The notes below the pieces were generated by a model, which saw only the letters and a program-made list of their open reading frames with translations, was not told the origin of the DNA and made no database searches. A stretch of DNA of 34,970 nucleotides from Stemphylium vesicarium (lineage: Eukaryota; Ascomycota; Dothideomycetes; Pleosporales; Pleosporaceae). The position numbers and the translations under genes are program-made. Below, piece after piece: positions 9,263 through 24,200 of the stretch; positions within the stretch are counted from its first letter, which is position 1, and every line of letters starts with the position of its first letter. The stretch spans positions 1 through 34,970 of the forward strand of contig QXCR01000229.1 in the NCBI GenBank assembly GCA_004380135.1, read 5' to 3'.

Positions 9263-12200
9263 GTATGTTTGTGAACACGTCATTCTGCTGCTGGTGTGCT
9301 GACTTTGGTGACTTTTGTAGCTCTGGAGCTGGAATCATGCCCAGGCTCCCGATACCGTGTACAACTGTGCCCAGACGCTGTTCCAGAACCAAGTCAGAAA
9401 ACAACCGCGAGCGATGGCCATTGATGCATTTGATGGCTCCTTTACATATGAAGAGCTAGATCGATGCTCTGATCGTATTGCGCACTATCTTGTATCGATG
9501 GAAGTCGGCCCAGAATCCATGGTGGCGCTCTGCTTTGAGAAATCACGCTGGGCGATCGTTGCCTTGATGGGCGTCATCAAAGCAGGAGGCGCCTCTGTCT
9601 TCATCGACCCTTCCAACCCCAGATCTCGCCGCGAAGAGATTTTGAAGCAGCTTCCCAACACTGAATTTGTCCTCACCGACACACATCACGAGAAGTCGTG
9701 GCGGCAGATGGGCATTCGACCCATTGTCATCAGCAACGAGCTGGTCAAAGGCCTCCGAGAGTTTGGAATCACGCCACGCACTGGCGTCTGCCCGGACAAC
9801 CTTCTCTACATCATCTTCACTTCTGGAAGTACCGGCATCCCCAAGGCATGTCAGATAACTCACAGCGCTTTCCTCTCGGGGGCGCTGCAGCACGCGGCCA
9901 AATCGAATCTTGGCCCTCGTAGCCGGGTATTGCAACTGGCATCGTATAGCTTCGATGTCAGCGTACTGGAGATTCTCACTTCGCTGATTTCGGGGGCGTG
10001 TGTCTGCACTCCCGGCAACGACGCCATGGTAAAAGGGCTGGCAGATGTCATCAACCAATACCAGATCACGTGGTCATTCCTCACCCCCTCGCTCGTGAGC
10101 CTCATTAAGCCCGACGAGGTGCCTACCCTCAAGACTTTGATCCTGGGGGGCGAGTTGCTCCACAAGGCTGCCATTCAAATCTGGGCACCTCGACTTCAAC
10201 TTGTAAATGGTAAGAAAAATCGCCAAAACGCAATCCAAGAGAGGATTCTGATCTTGACTGTTCTTACAGGTTACGGGCCATCGGAATGCTCCATTGCAGC
10301 TGCTGGTGATCCTCGATTGGATCCAGATAGCGATCCCGCCAATATAGGGCGAGCGATAGGAGGTCTCGGCTGGATCGTGCAGGCGGATGACCACGACCGG
10401 CTTGTACCCATCGGAGCAGTGGGCGAACTCTTGATCTCTGGCCCGATTCTCGCGCGAGGATATCTCAACAACCCCGAGAAGACTTCTGAGGTCTTCATCG
10501 AAAATCCAGCCTGGACCAAAGGCGCATTCGGCCCGGCTGCCAACTTTCGTCGTTTCTACAAAACGGGCGATCTCGCTCGGTTCAACTCCGACGGCACCAT
10601 CCATTTCATCGGACGCAAAGATACACAGGTCAAACTTCGAGGTTTGCGTATCGAACTGGGCGAGATTGAGCATCATATTGCCCGAAACCCATGCATCAAC
10701 CACGTCGCTGTGCATCTTCCCAAGCAAGGGCCTTGTAGTGACAAGCTCGTGGCAGTCGTATCCCTCAAGAGCTTTTCGACAACATCACAACCCGGAAACT
10801 CCCAATCAGCCATCGGTCTGGTCAACAAGGCGGAGGCAAAGGCCCAGCTCGATTCGGTCAAGAATCACCTGACCGGAGACGTGCCTGAGTATATGGTTCC
10901 CAGCCTTTTCATCGCCATCGAAGCCTGGCCTCTCCTCACCTCAGCTAAGCTTGACCGCAAAAGGATGCAGACGTGGCTACAGGAGATGGGGATGGAGACG
11001 TACCACGGAATCATTGGACTTGCCACCACCCAAAATGCCACTGGAGACGAACAGGCTGCCCAAATCAAGGCGAGGCTCACCGATATCTTGAGCCGTATTC
11101 TCAATATTCCAGCCGAAGTCATCCCAGATGACAAGTCCTTCCTTGGCTTGGGAGGAGACAGCATTACGGCTATGCAGGTCATGGCTCAATGCCGAAGCCA
11201 CGGCATCTCTCTCCCTGTTCGAGATATCCTACGTAGCAAGGACCTCGATCAGCTGGCGTCGAGTGCCAAAAGCTCTTCCACTGTGTCCGATATGACCAGC
11301 ACCGAGGAGAAGTTTGATCATCCATTCCAGCTTTCCCCTGTTCAACGCATGTACGCCCGAAAGCTGCGCCCCGATCACGAAGAGATGCCGGAAGTACATT
11401 TCAACCAGAGCTTCTATCTCCGTCTTACCAAGAACACGCCCCGCGCTGTGGTGCGGGCAGGTCTAGACGCCATTGTGTCGAGGCACTCCATGTTGCGCTG
11501 CCGTTTCCACCGGGACGGCTCGGGGAACTGGTCACAAAAGACATGGGCTCGCGCTGAAGGAGCGTACCGGTTCAAGTGCCACACGCTGCGGTCTATCGAG
11601 GATGCCGGCGTCGTTGCGACCATTGCACAGAGAACACTGGGTCTTGCGGGTCCTGTCTTCTCGGTAGATCTTTTACAATTAGGGCAAGAACAGTTCCTCT
11701 TCATGGTTGCTCACCACGCCATTATCGACTGGGTTTCGTGGCGTATCCTCATTCTCGATCTGGAAGAGTACATCGGTACCGGCGCTATAGGAGCAGTGAA
11801 GCCTCTACCTTTTCAGAATTGGATCAATATGCAGGCCGAACACGAGGCCGAAAACGGCGCGCCGGAGAAGACGCTGCCTTTCAAGGTCCCACCGCCGAAT
11901 TTTGCATACTGGGATATCGATGCAAGTAGCAATATCATCGCCAACACTACAGAGCAGACCTTCCGACTAAACAAGGAAACAACGGCTTTGCTTCTAGGCG
12001 ACCGGCCGCACAAGGCCTTGCGTACCGAGACTTTGGATTTTCTACTCAGCGCCCTGTTTTCCTCTTTTGGCCGTGTATTCTCCGACCGCGACTTACCTAC
12101 CATATTCCGCGAAGGTCACGGTCGGGAACCCTGGGACGCATCCTTGGATGTCGCAGGCACGGTGGGTTGGTTTACCACCATGTATCCTCTGGCCATCGAA

Positions 12201-15200
12201 GCAAGCTCGTCGGAGGACGTGATGAGTATGCTCAGGAAAGTCAAAGACGTGCGTCACCAGGTCCCAGACAACGGCCGTCCGTACTTTGCATCGCGCTTCC
12301 ACAACGAGCGAGCTGCCGAGTTGTTCAAGGACCACGACCTGATTGAGATTTCGTTCGACTACCTAGGCCAGTTCCAGACCCTTGAGCGGCCCGGCGCTAC
12401 TCTACGCGTAGAGCCCCGGCCTGATTTCATGCCACAGTCGGATGATATGGGTAAGAACCTGGACAGACTTTCGCTCATTGAAATTACTGCCGAAGTCATC
12501 GAGGGCCAGATGCAGTACACGTTTGTGTACAACAAGGACATGAAGTTTCAAGATCGAATCCTCGCTTGGGTTGAAAACAGCAAAAAGACCCTTGATGCTC
12601 TTATTTTGAATACCATCAAGGCACAGCCAAGTTGCACCCTTTCGGATTTCCCGCTTTTATCATTGTCATATGACGGCCTGGAAAAGCTGGTGAAGAACCG
12701 TCTGCCACGAGCTGGAATCACCAACATGGCTGCCGTGGAAGACATCTACCCTTGCTCCTCGATGCAACAGGGCCTGCTCGTTAGCCAGAGTCTATCCGAC
12801 ACTTCCGTGTATGAATACTGCCACGTCATGGAAGTCCGACCTGGTGGTAGCGGCGCGACAATCGATGCTGAGCGGTTTGCGGACGCATGGGCAAAGGTGG
12901 TACAGCGTCATTCTTCACTCCGAACCGTCTTTCTCGAGAGCGCCCAGAGTGGCCTCTACGATCAAGTTGTTGTCAAGGCGACACCAAGCAACACGACAAT
13001 TGTGCGATGCAGCAATGAAGATGTTGACAGCATCTTCCAACAATCCACAGCTGTGGCTCTGAATGACGGGAACCCGCCTCATCGCCTCACAATTTGTGCC
13101 GTGGCGGATGAAAAACTCGTGTGTCAGCTACAAATCAACCACGCTATTGTGGATGGTGGCTCCATTGCAAACCTATTTCGTGATTTGTCGCTGGCCTACC
13201 GAGGAAATCTTCCGGACGACTCTGGCTTCAGGTTCGGCGAATACATTGGATACATTCAGCGCATGGATGCGTCAACGTCTCTTGACTTCTGGACTGAGCA
13301 TTTACGCGGGGTTCCCCCATCCATTGTTCCCCAACTAGCCCCCCTTGAGCAACCGGTTGGCGAGGACAAGCTTGAGACGTTTGAAATGAACATGAGTCTT
13401 TCGCCATCCTCTATTCAAGCCTTCTGCGAGCGCATGAGTGTCACGCCTGTCAGTCTGTTCCAAGTCGCCTGGGCCATGGTGTTGAAGGTATATACTGAGT
13501 CTTCGGATGTTTGCTTTGGCTATCTATGCTCCGGACGAGATGCCCCCTTGCCAGGCATTGAAGACGGTGTTGGTGCTTTCCTAACCATGCTCGTATGCCG
13601 ACTCAATCTGGCCGACGACATGTCACTTGGTAGCGCTCTTCAGACACTAGCTGATGATTTTGTCAAAACCCTTCCACACCAACATGCTGGTCTTGACAAA
13701 ATTCAACACGCGTTGGGAGTGAGCGGCAGTCCCTTGTTCAATACCCTTTTATCTTTCCACCGCAATGAGCACGAGAAGCAGCAAATGGACGAGGGTGGGA
13801 TTCTCATCCAAAGCCTCTCTGTTCAGGACCCCACCGAGTACCCCCTTAGCTTGGAGATTGGTTTCTCCAAAGACAAACTCACGGCATGTATGCAGCACTC
13901 GGTTGCTCATTTATCCTCGGGCCAGGCTCGGAGCATTGCCAACACATTCGATCAGGCGCTCCTAAACATTGTCACCAAACCCGACGAGACTGTTGGAGGA
14001 GCTGACCTCGTCGGAAAATACGACATGGACAAGTTCTCCAAGTTCAATACGACCAATATGGCTTTCTCAGACCGTCTAATGTTTAGTTCCATTGAGGAAC
14101 ATGCGCGATCCCAACCTGATGCTGAGGCCATCTCATCCTGGGATGGCAGCTGGACCTACAAGGCATTGGATGAGGAATCAACGCGGATTGCCCACCACCT
14201 CCGCAGCTTGGGGGTGGGCCCCGAAATTATCGTACCTCACTGCTTTTACAAGTCTGCCTGGGCCGCCATCACCATGTTGGCCATCTCCAAGGCGGGTGGC
14301 GCCTTTGTTGGTCTTGATCCTGCTCATCCACGTGATCGTCTGGCTGATCTCATGGCAGAGGTGAAGGCTACCATCCTCTGCGTCTCGCCTGATACAGCGC
14401 CGATGTTCAAAGACATGGAGAATATCCAGCTTGTTGTGATTGAGCCGTCCTTTGTGGACAGCCTGCTTTTGAAAGCCGGGTCGCCTTGTCTGGAGCTCAA
14501 ACCCGACAATCTAGCCTGCATCATTCTCACCTCAGGAACCACCGGGAGACCCAAGACTATTGCCATTGAACACCGTTCCATGTCGACCATGTCGGATCTC
14601 ATCGGGCCTCGGCTCGACATGAACAAGAGCTCGAGAGTGTTCAACTTTGCCTCGTTTACCTATGATATCTCCACGCACGATATTTTCGTCACGTGGCAAA
14701 GGGGTGGTTGTGTGTGCATGCCCTCTGAGGAAGAGCGAGTGAACGACGTTGCTGCCGCCATACGCCGTCTGCGGGCCAACTGGGTTAGTATGACCAACAC
14801 TGTCCTCAGTCTCCTTCGGCCAGAGCAAGTACCGTCCCTCAAGTTCATCATCACGGGAGGCGAGCCCGTGGCCAAAGAAACCGTCGAAACGTGGGTGAAT
14901 GCGGGAGGGGTTAAGATGGTCCTTGGCTGTGGTCCCGCCGAAACGACCATCACCATGTCTGTCAGTGCGCCGATCAACTCTAACTCGCACCATCGTAACA
15001 TTGGGCGGACGTATGGCGGCAGAACCTGGATTGTGGATGTGAACGATCACAACAAGCTTCTCCCTCTTGGCGCGGCTGGCGAAGTTTTAATAGAAGGACC
15101 GCAGCTTGCCCGGGGTTATCTGGGCAACCCTGAGAAGACAGCCGAGTCTTTCATCTTCAACCCCAAGTGGACCCAGGCCATGAAGAGAAATGGCGAGACC

Positions 15201-18200
15201 CGCCGATTTTACAAGTCTGGCGACATATGCAGGTGGAACAGCGATGGTAGCATGAGTATCGTCGGCCGGAAGGACACGCAGGTTAAGATCAACGGCCGGC
15301 GCGTGGAACTTGGCGAGATTAGCTACCAAGTGGGGTCTTGTCTGGGCAACAGCCAGGTGAAGGTTGTGGTTGACGCCATGGCGCTACCCGGGCTCGACAC
15401 GCGCGGCCTGACCCTTGTCGCTTTTCTACAATATCCGTCCGATTCTCCAATACAAACGATGGCCGATTCGCCGTTGTTGATGCCAGCCAGTGACGAAATG
15501 GTGCTTGGCCATGTCGAACTCCAGGAAAGACTCACAAGTTGTCTGCCGCAATACATGGTGCCCTTCATGTACGTGCCTATTGCATTTGTACCGCGCACCC
15601 CCAATGGGAAACTTGATCGGCGGAGAATGCAAAAAGCCATCGGAAGCCTCTCCAAAAGCCGGGCTGCTCGTTATTCACTCGTCGACACGGCAAAGAAAGC
15701 GCCTCAAACGGACACGGAGGCCCTACTTCACAACCTCTGGTGCAGTGTCTTGTCCATGGCTCCTGAAGCTATTGGCACCAACGATAGCTTTTTCCGCCTG
15801 GGTGGTGACTCAGTCTGCGCCATCAAGCTTGTTGCGGCTGCCCGTGAACAGGGCATGTCACTCAGCGTGCCCGTGATCTTCAAGTCGCCCAGACTGTCAG
15901 AAATGGCGTTTGCCATGTCCAAAGTCCAGGAAATTGGAGAAGGCACTGAGACTGTCGTCGAAGACAGGCCTTTTGATCTGCTGCCACCTGGAATTTCTAC
16001 ATCTACAGAGCAGATCCGGGCAGAAGTAGCTGAACAATGTAACATTGCGGCTTCTAGTATCGTGGATCTCTATCCCTGCACGCCCTTCCAAGAAGCTCTC
16101 GTGGGTCTTTCGGCTCGACTTGGTGGCGGCGCCTACATGGCCCAGAAGGTGTTCCGTTTTACGGAAAAAGACTTCAACAAACACAGATTTCGATTGGCCT
16201 GGAGATCAGTGGCGGCGTCCGAGCCCATCCTTCGCACGCGCATTGTTTCCACCAAAGATGCAGGAACCCTACAAGCCGTCACTGACCAAGACATTAATTG
16301 GGTGGAGACGGAGCAAGAACTCGAAAGCTACCTTGAAAGTGATCTCAAGGTCCCTACAACCTACGGGTCTCCCATGATCCGCTTGGCTTTTGTGAACAAC
16401 ATGGAAGCCCGATATTTCGTTTGGTCCGCCCATCATGCAGTCTATGATGCCTGGAGCGCAGCGATGACCGTCGCGCAAATCCGCGGAGCCTTGACCGGAC
16501 AGGAAGCTCCCAAATCCATTCCATACAAGCATCTCATTCGACATCTTGGTCAGACCAGCAGCGAGGCGCACGATGCATTCTGGAACTCACAGTTTCCAGT
16601 GACCAAATCAACCCCCATGGGATACCCACCAACGCCTGTGGATTATAAGCCCACTGTTCATGGTGTGGTCAATACCATCCTGAAGACCAAAGTCACGGGC
16701 CAAGGAACGGTCACTGCTCCCACCCTCCTCCGCGCCGCATGGACTGTCACTCTTTCACAATACAGCGGCAGCGATAACGTCGTTTTCGCAGCTGCGCTGT
16801 CTGGCCGCACGGTGCCGGTTACTGGAATTGCTAGCATGCATGGCCCGACACTGGCCACTGTCCCCGTCAGAGTCGATCTTCTGGACATGACCGGAGCTGG
16901 ATCTACCGTTCAACAATATCTCGATCAGCTTCAGACACAGACAACAGCAATGATGCCATACGAGCAGACTGGACTGTATAAAATCCGGAGGATCAGCGAA
17001 TCGACGCGAGCCGCTGTAGACGGTATCGGTAGTCTGCTCGTGATCCAAGCCAATTCTTCAGTAGATGCAGTTCAAGACTTCCATGGCATGGAATCAGTCC
17101 CTCTTGCGCTCGAAAAATTCGACAGCTATCCCTTGGTCATGATTTGCGACACGGACAGCACTGGTCGCGTCACCGTCGAGGCGAGACACGATGTTTCCAT
17201 GATTTCTGAACAACAGACGCACCGTATGGTGAAGCATTATGCCTTTGTTCTGCAGCAGCTCTGCAGCAGGCGGCATGCGCAGCTCACTGAAGTAGTCAAG
17301 ACGGTGCTGCCCGGCAGTGACGATGTACTTGAGATAATGGGCTGGAATGGAGCTCTGCCAGAAGCCAGCAAGAGATGCATTCACCACGTCGTGGCCGCTC
17401 GAGCCAAAGAGTCACCACTAGCTCAGGCGGTTTGCGCTTGGGATGGCAACTTTAGTTACGAGGAGCTGGGGCAAGCGAGCGACAAACTTGCAGCTCATCT
17501 CCAGGGATTTGGCATTCACGTCGAAGGCAAGGTCGCCATCTGCATAGAAAAGTCTAGGTGGCATGTCGTTGCCATGATGGCCGTGCTCAAGGCTGGAGGA
17601 GCATACACGAATCTTAACCCAGCTTACCCGGCGTCAATGCTTCAGCATGTTATCGATGAGCTTCAAGCTAACACCATCATCTGCTCTCCCCAGCTGGCCG
17701 ACCTCTTGCCCAGCACTCCCAACATGGTCATTCTTGATGATGATTTCATTGAGCGTCTGCCGATTCCACTCTCTTCTGTCATGTCGGCCGTCAGCCCGAG
17801 GAACTCCGCTATGGTTGTCTTCACATCCGGCTCGACCGGGCAGCCCAAGGGCGTTGTGATTGAACATGGCCAGTTCAGCAGCATGGAACGGTATCAAAGC
17901 CCGCAGCTTGGAATTCAACAGTCGACGCGCACACTGCAGTTTGCAGCGCATTGGTTCGACATCTCCAACTTTGATGCGTTCAACACTCTGATGAGGGGCG
18001 GTTGCTTGTGCATCCCTTCCGAGTCGGAGCGGCTGGACAACCTCTCTGCCACAATCAACAAGTACGGGGTAAATTGGGCCACCATGGTCCCCACGGCCGC
18101 GGTTGCTTTGGATCCTGACGAAGTGCCCAACTTGAAGCATCTTTCGCTGGGCGGGGAGCCAATTCGTCCCGATCTTCACGCCCGCTGGAGTAGCCGCGTT

Positions 18201-21200
18201 CATCTGATCAACTCGTACGGGCCCGCCGAATGCAGCGTTCTCGCCATGCTCGGGAAATTGACCACCGACGCCTCGCCCCAAAATATCGGCTTCGGTGTGG
18301 GATGTCGCACCTGGATTACTGACACGCACAACCACGACCGCTTACTTCCAGTTGGTTGCGTGGGAGAGCTCTGTGTGGAGGGCCCCATTGTAGCGAGGGG
18401 CTATCTCCACAGGCCCGACTTGACTGCCCAAGCTTTCATCACTGATCCCGGATTTGCCAGCCAACTCAGCCTCCCAATGGGCACGCGCATCTACAAGACT
18501 GGTGATCTGGTGAGATATGATACTGATGGCAGTTTGATTTACGTTGGGCGCAACGATTCCCAGGTCAAGATTCACGGCCGAAGAATCGAGTGCGGCGAAG
18601 TCGAACACCACATGATGCGAAACAGCCTTCCCGGCGACACGGTCGCAGTAGAAAAGATGTACGAAGGAGACAGTTCGGAGAAGCCGGTCTTGGCTGCCTT
18701 TATTTGTCTGCAGGCTACCGTCCCCACGGATACCGCAAAACAAGACGCGAGAGTCAAACCTTTGGATGCAAATAGCCGGCGTCACGTGGCTCATCTTCGA
18801 GAAAAACTTGGAAGCAGCATCCTGTCTTACATGGTTCCATCACTCTTTATAACTCTGGACAAGATGCCAGTCACGCAGACGGGAAAGAATGACCGCAAGG
18901 CTCTTCGGTCACTGGGTGCGCAGCTTACACCGGAGGAACTGCTGCAGTATCGCATCGCGGACGGAGCTGGAGATGAAGTAAACGACGTCTTCGCTCCAGC
19001 CTGCTCCACACCATCAGAGCTTCAACTCCAACTTCTCTGGGCACAGATTCTCGACATCTCCGCTGATTCCATCAGGTCCCACGACCACTTTATTCAGAAG
19101 GGAGGCGACTCGGTTCGCGCCATTAGTATTGTCACAGCTGTCCGTCAAACGCTCGGTAAAGCTCTCACCGTGACGGACATCTTCCGCCACCCGCGACTAA
19201 AGGACATGGCGATGATCCTGGATGCACAAGACGACAGTAATGCAATGACCGGAAACGCTGCCGCGTTGGAAGAAGAAGAAGTAAAAGATGAAGAGGCAGC
19301 AGAGATGGCCCCATTCGCACTGCTAGATGGGGAAGAGGAGGAAAGAAACAACATCTTGGATCACGCGTCGGAACAGTGCAATGTCCCCAGTGAAAAGATC
19401 GAGGACATCTACCCGTGCACACCACTCCAGGAGGGGCTCATGGCCGTTTCGACCTACACCCCAGGCGCTTACGTGGCGACGCGCGTCTTTAGTATTCCAG
19501 AGGCCATCCATTTGGGAGATTTCAAGACGGCGTGGGCCCGAGCGATAGAAATCTTTCCCATTCTTCGCACCCGCATCGTCCCAGTTTTGAATAATAACCT
19601 GTCTTTGGAACCGGTAACTTCCTCTCTCCAAGTTGTGTTAAAGGAACAAGCCATCGAGTGGGACGAGATACGAAGCTCAGTCAAGACGTATCTGGCACAA
19701 ACCGACAGTTTCCGTTCTCGCGCCATCGAGTATGGCCAGCCGCTCTCTGCCTATGCGCTTTCCCAGCGTTCACGTCGATTCGTGTGGTCCATCCATCATG
19801 CTCTATATGATGGCGTCAGCGCTTCGAGAGTACTTCACGTCGTTCAGAGGCTATGTAGGGGTGATCCGGTGCCTGCATCTTTTCCAGGCTTCAACCGCTT
19901 CCTCCTCCATCTCAGCAAGATCGATGCCACCGAGTCGGATCAATTCTGGCGTCAGGAGTTGGGCGGAGGGGCACCGGCTAGCTTCCCTCGCCTTCCGTAC
20001 GCTACCTACCAGGCCCAACCCGATTCCGAGTTCATCTTCTCTTTTAATCTGGCGCATGCTAAGAAAAGGTCTGGGATCTTGAAGTCGACGTTGATGAGGT
20101 CGGCATGGGCTCTTTTGTCAGCAAGGTACATGGAAAGTGACGATATCGTCTTTGGCGAAACACTTTCAGGTCGCAACAGCTCGGTGGCCAGAGTCGAAGA
20201 CTTTGTCGGCCCTACCATTACAACTGTTCCTGTGCGAGTCAAGCTTGATGGAAAACTCACAGTCGCTCAGTATCTGCAACGCATTCAAGACGCTTCGGTC
20301 TCCAAGACCCCCTTCCAACATGTCGGACTTCAAGCGCTGCGGAAACTTGGACCCGAGGTGCGGGCGTCTCTGCAGTTCAACAATCTCTTCGAGATCTTCT
20401 CTCAACAACAAGAGGATGGCGCTGCCACTGACCGTCGGAGTGGCGAGTCTCTGATGGAGATCAAGGACAGCACTTTGATGACGGGCTTCTTCAACTCGTA
20501 CGCAATCTTCGTCGAGTGCATCCTGCAGAGGGACGACGGTGTTCAAATTGAAGTGCGCTATGACAAAAGCGTCATTTCTGCTTGGCAGGTGGAGAAAATG
20601 TGCGGCCACTTTGAGCAAATCACCGCCCAGCTTTGTGTTCCGGAAACCCGACTCTTGGATGATGTTGACATGGCCGGTCCAGAAGATATGGCTTTAATGA
20701 AGAGGTGGAATGAAGATGGCCAGTGGGAGTCGGTCGACTCGACAGTTCACGATATATTTGCTGGTCAAGTGCGCACAAAACCACATGCGACAGCCATCTC
20801 GGGATGGGACGGTGATTTCACGTACGAAGAGCTTGATGCTGCTTCTACCATCGTAGCCGAGACCCTGGTGTCGTTCTGGAATGTCCAGCCTGAGGATGTC
20901 GTGCCGCTATGCTTCGAAAAGTCGAAATGGACCATAGTAGCAGCTTTGGGTGTGCTCAAGGCAGGAGGTGCCGTCAGTCAGTTGGGCGTTTCCCACCCCA
21001 TGGCGCGAAAATTGGAGGTGTTGCAAGACACCAAGGCACGCTTCATCATCGCATCTCCAGAGCAAGCGAGTCTGTTCAACGGCACATTGGACAATGAGCA
21101 GATTTTGATCATTGGCGAGCAACAGGTCCAGAAACTTGGTGAACAAATACAGAACTTCTCGACGCCTCTTCCACAGGTCATGCCCAAAAATACAGCCTAC

Positions 21201-24200
21201 GTCCTATTCACCTCAGGCAGCACTGGTCGACCTAAAGGCATCGTCGTCGATCATCGCAACCTCTGCACCAGCTCCCTCGCTCACGGCACTGAATTCGGCA
21301 TCAATTCTGGCACCCGGGTCATGCAGCTTGGAGCCTACACGTTTGACATCAGCTGTGCCGACATCTTCACCACGCTACAGCGCGGAGGCACCGTCTGCGT
21401 CCCATCGGAAGATGAGCGAATCAACGACATCGCTGGTGCCATTGAAAAATACCAAGCCAACTGGATGTTCACGACGCCTACCGTGGCACAGATGCTGATT
21501 CCCGAGTCAGTTCCCTCGCTTCAGACTTTGGTCTTGGGCGGAGAGGCGCCCAACAGAGACAATGTCGAGACGTGGTCCGAGAAGGTCAAACTTTTACTTG
21601 TCTGGGGACCGGCAGAGACGACCATTTATGCGTCTGCGAACCCGCCGGCTACCCTGGAGTGTGATCCAGCCCGACTTGGACGACCACTGGGATGCAAGCT
21701 ATGGCTGTGCCATGCCGAAGACCACAACAGGATCGCGCCTCTTGGATGCGTCGGTGAAATAGTGGTGGAGGGCCCCATTGTGTCTCGGGGGTACTTGAAC
21801 GACAAAGCGAGAACAGCTGACGCTTTCATTGAGAATCCTCACTGGGCAGTGGCTCAGAACAAGAACAACAACGAAAAGAGCGGAATTCCACGTCGAATGT
21901 ACAAGACTGGCGATTTGGCCCGGTATGACGAAGACGGTGTTTTGCGGTACGTCGGCCGCAAGGACAACCAAGTCAAACTGCACGGACAGCGGCTGGAACT
22001 CGACGAAGTAGAACACCATATCCTGGCTCATTCGACGGTGCGCCACGCTGTAGCGCTTATCCCTCGCACAGGGCCCCTCAAAGACAAGCTTGTGGCCGTC
22101 TTGACCTTCCACAGTGTCTCTCCTTTGTCTTCCAGCTCTGACGACAACACTGGCAAGATAATGCCACTGAACAGCGACACCATGGCTGGAATCGAAATGG
22201 CCGGCATTAGGCAGGGCCTTGCAGATGGTCTCCCATCATACATGTTGCCTTCTGTTTGGATCGGTGTTGAGGCTATTCCGCTCAATGGCAACGGCAAGAT
22301 TGATCGGAAAAGGATGAAAGAGTGGTTCGAGACAATGAACCAGGAGTTTTACGAAACATGCATGCTAGGTGGCGCATCCAGTGACGAGGACCGAAAGAGA
22401 CAAGCATCAACGCCTCAAGAGGCTGTGGTCCAAGGCTTGGTCCGTCGTGTGTTGAACAACCCTAGCACCGGTCTGACACGCTCCTTTCTCAGCTTGGGCG
22501 GCGACTCCATCACTGCCATGCAGTTACGCACCCAAGCCCGCACCAAAGGCCTTGAGTTGACTGTGCAGGATATTCTCAAGTCTAAGAGCTTGGAGATTCT
22601 CGCTGCTGCTGCGAAGCCCATTGGGACCAGCCATTTCCCTTCGGCGGCAATCGTGCAACAGGAACAAGCAGAGAAGGGCCGTGACTCATTCGGCCTATCT
22701 CCGATTCAAAAACACTTCTTCGACTCCATGACCGAGAACCCGTCCGCACTGCACTCCTTTGATCAGAGCTTCCTCTTCCAGATCGATCAAAAGGTCGATG
22801 TTGCCGCTTTGCGATGGGCTCTCGAAACCATAGTAAGCCGCCATGCAATGTTGCGGGCCAGGTTCAGGAAGAGTCCCGGTGGGCAATGGTCGCAGAGCAT
22901 CGGCTGTGCGGGCATCAGCGATTCGTTTGGCTTTGCTGTCAATGAGGTCGAAAGTTCTGATCAGGTTGAGCGAATATTGATGGAGGGAGTTGATGGCAGG
23001 TTCGACATCGAGCAAGGTCCCATGTTCGTCGGTCGCTTGTTTGAAGTTTCCGGATCGCAGGAGAAACAGCTGCTGTTCCTTGGAGCGCACCATTTGGTCG
23101 TGGACCTCGTATCTTGGCGCATCATTTTGAACGACCTACAAGAGCTCTTGTTCAATGGCAAACTATCAGCGACTGAGTCACCACCCTCTTTCCAGACATG
23201 GCTGCAGATGCAGGAGCAATACGCCTCGTCCCTGAACATACACGAAGTTCTGCCTTACAGTGCTGCAGTGCCCGCAACCGACCTTGCTTATTGGGGTATG
23301 AATGGCCAATCCAATACATATGGTGCCATGATCGAGAAGGGCTTTGTTCTGAACGAGCTGGTCACTTCGAAGCTTTTCGGCTCAAGCAACAGAGCTCTGA
23401 ACACAGAGCCAGTCGATATCATGCTGGCCGCACTTATGACGGCTTTCCGGATTGTCTTTTCAGAGCGGCCGATACCTGCCATCTACACCGAGGGCCATGG
23501 ACGCGAATCCTGGGACACGAGCATCGACCCGAACGCTACCGTGGGTTGGTTCACCACAATGAGTCCCGTCTATCTCGCTTCGCTATCCAACGATCTCAGG
23601 GAAAATGTGCGGTTGACCAAAGATATTCGCCGCAGCATTCCAGGAAATGGCATGCCTCACTTTAGCTCCCGTTTCATGACTCCTGAGGGTGAGGAGAGAT
23701 TTGGAAACTCTGCGCCGGTCGAGTTGCTTTTCAACTATGCCGGCAAGTACCAGCAACTGGAGACTGAAGATGCATTGTTCACCGCAGTCGACAACCAAGT
23801 CTGCCAACCTGGTAGCTCAGTTGAGCGGTTTGCCCTGTTTGACATCTCAGCCGATGTACGCCATGACCAGGCCCGCATTACCATCAACTACAACGCGAAC
23901 ATGCAACACCAAGATCGCATCTTGCAGTGGGTAGCCACTGCTGAGACAATGCTGAGGCAGGCCGCCGAGGTTCTGGACAGCAATGGCCCTCGGATTTCCA
24001 CCATCAGTGATTTCCCACAGCTTCAACGCCATCTAGACCGTGAGAAACTGGCTGCGATTGAGGAACTTCTCTTGAAATCTTCCATTCCAATGGACAATGT
24101 GCTCGATATGTACCCATGCACGGCAATGCAACACCACATGCTGGCGGCTCAAGAGCAGCAGCACCTTGGTCAAGGAGGGCGAGACGGTCTCTTTGAGGTC

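Noticed and set aside
9357..9359. Start of the NRPS at the GTG at 9357
   Set aside because: The codons before it (9321-9356) continue the conserved NRPS sequence in frame, and intron 9263-9320 joins it to the first exon.
10074..10727. Several antisense open frames of 100-230 codons across the NRPS, this and 17634-18335 the longest
   Set aside because: They mirror the conserved NRPS frame on the other strand and show no independent domain features.
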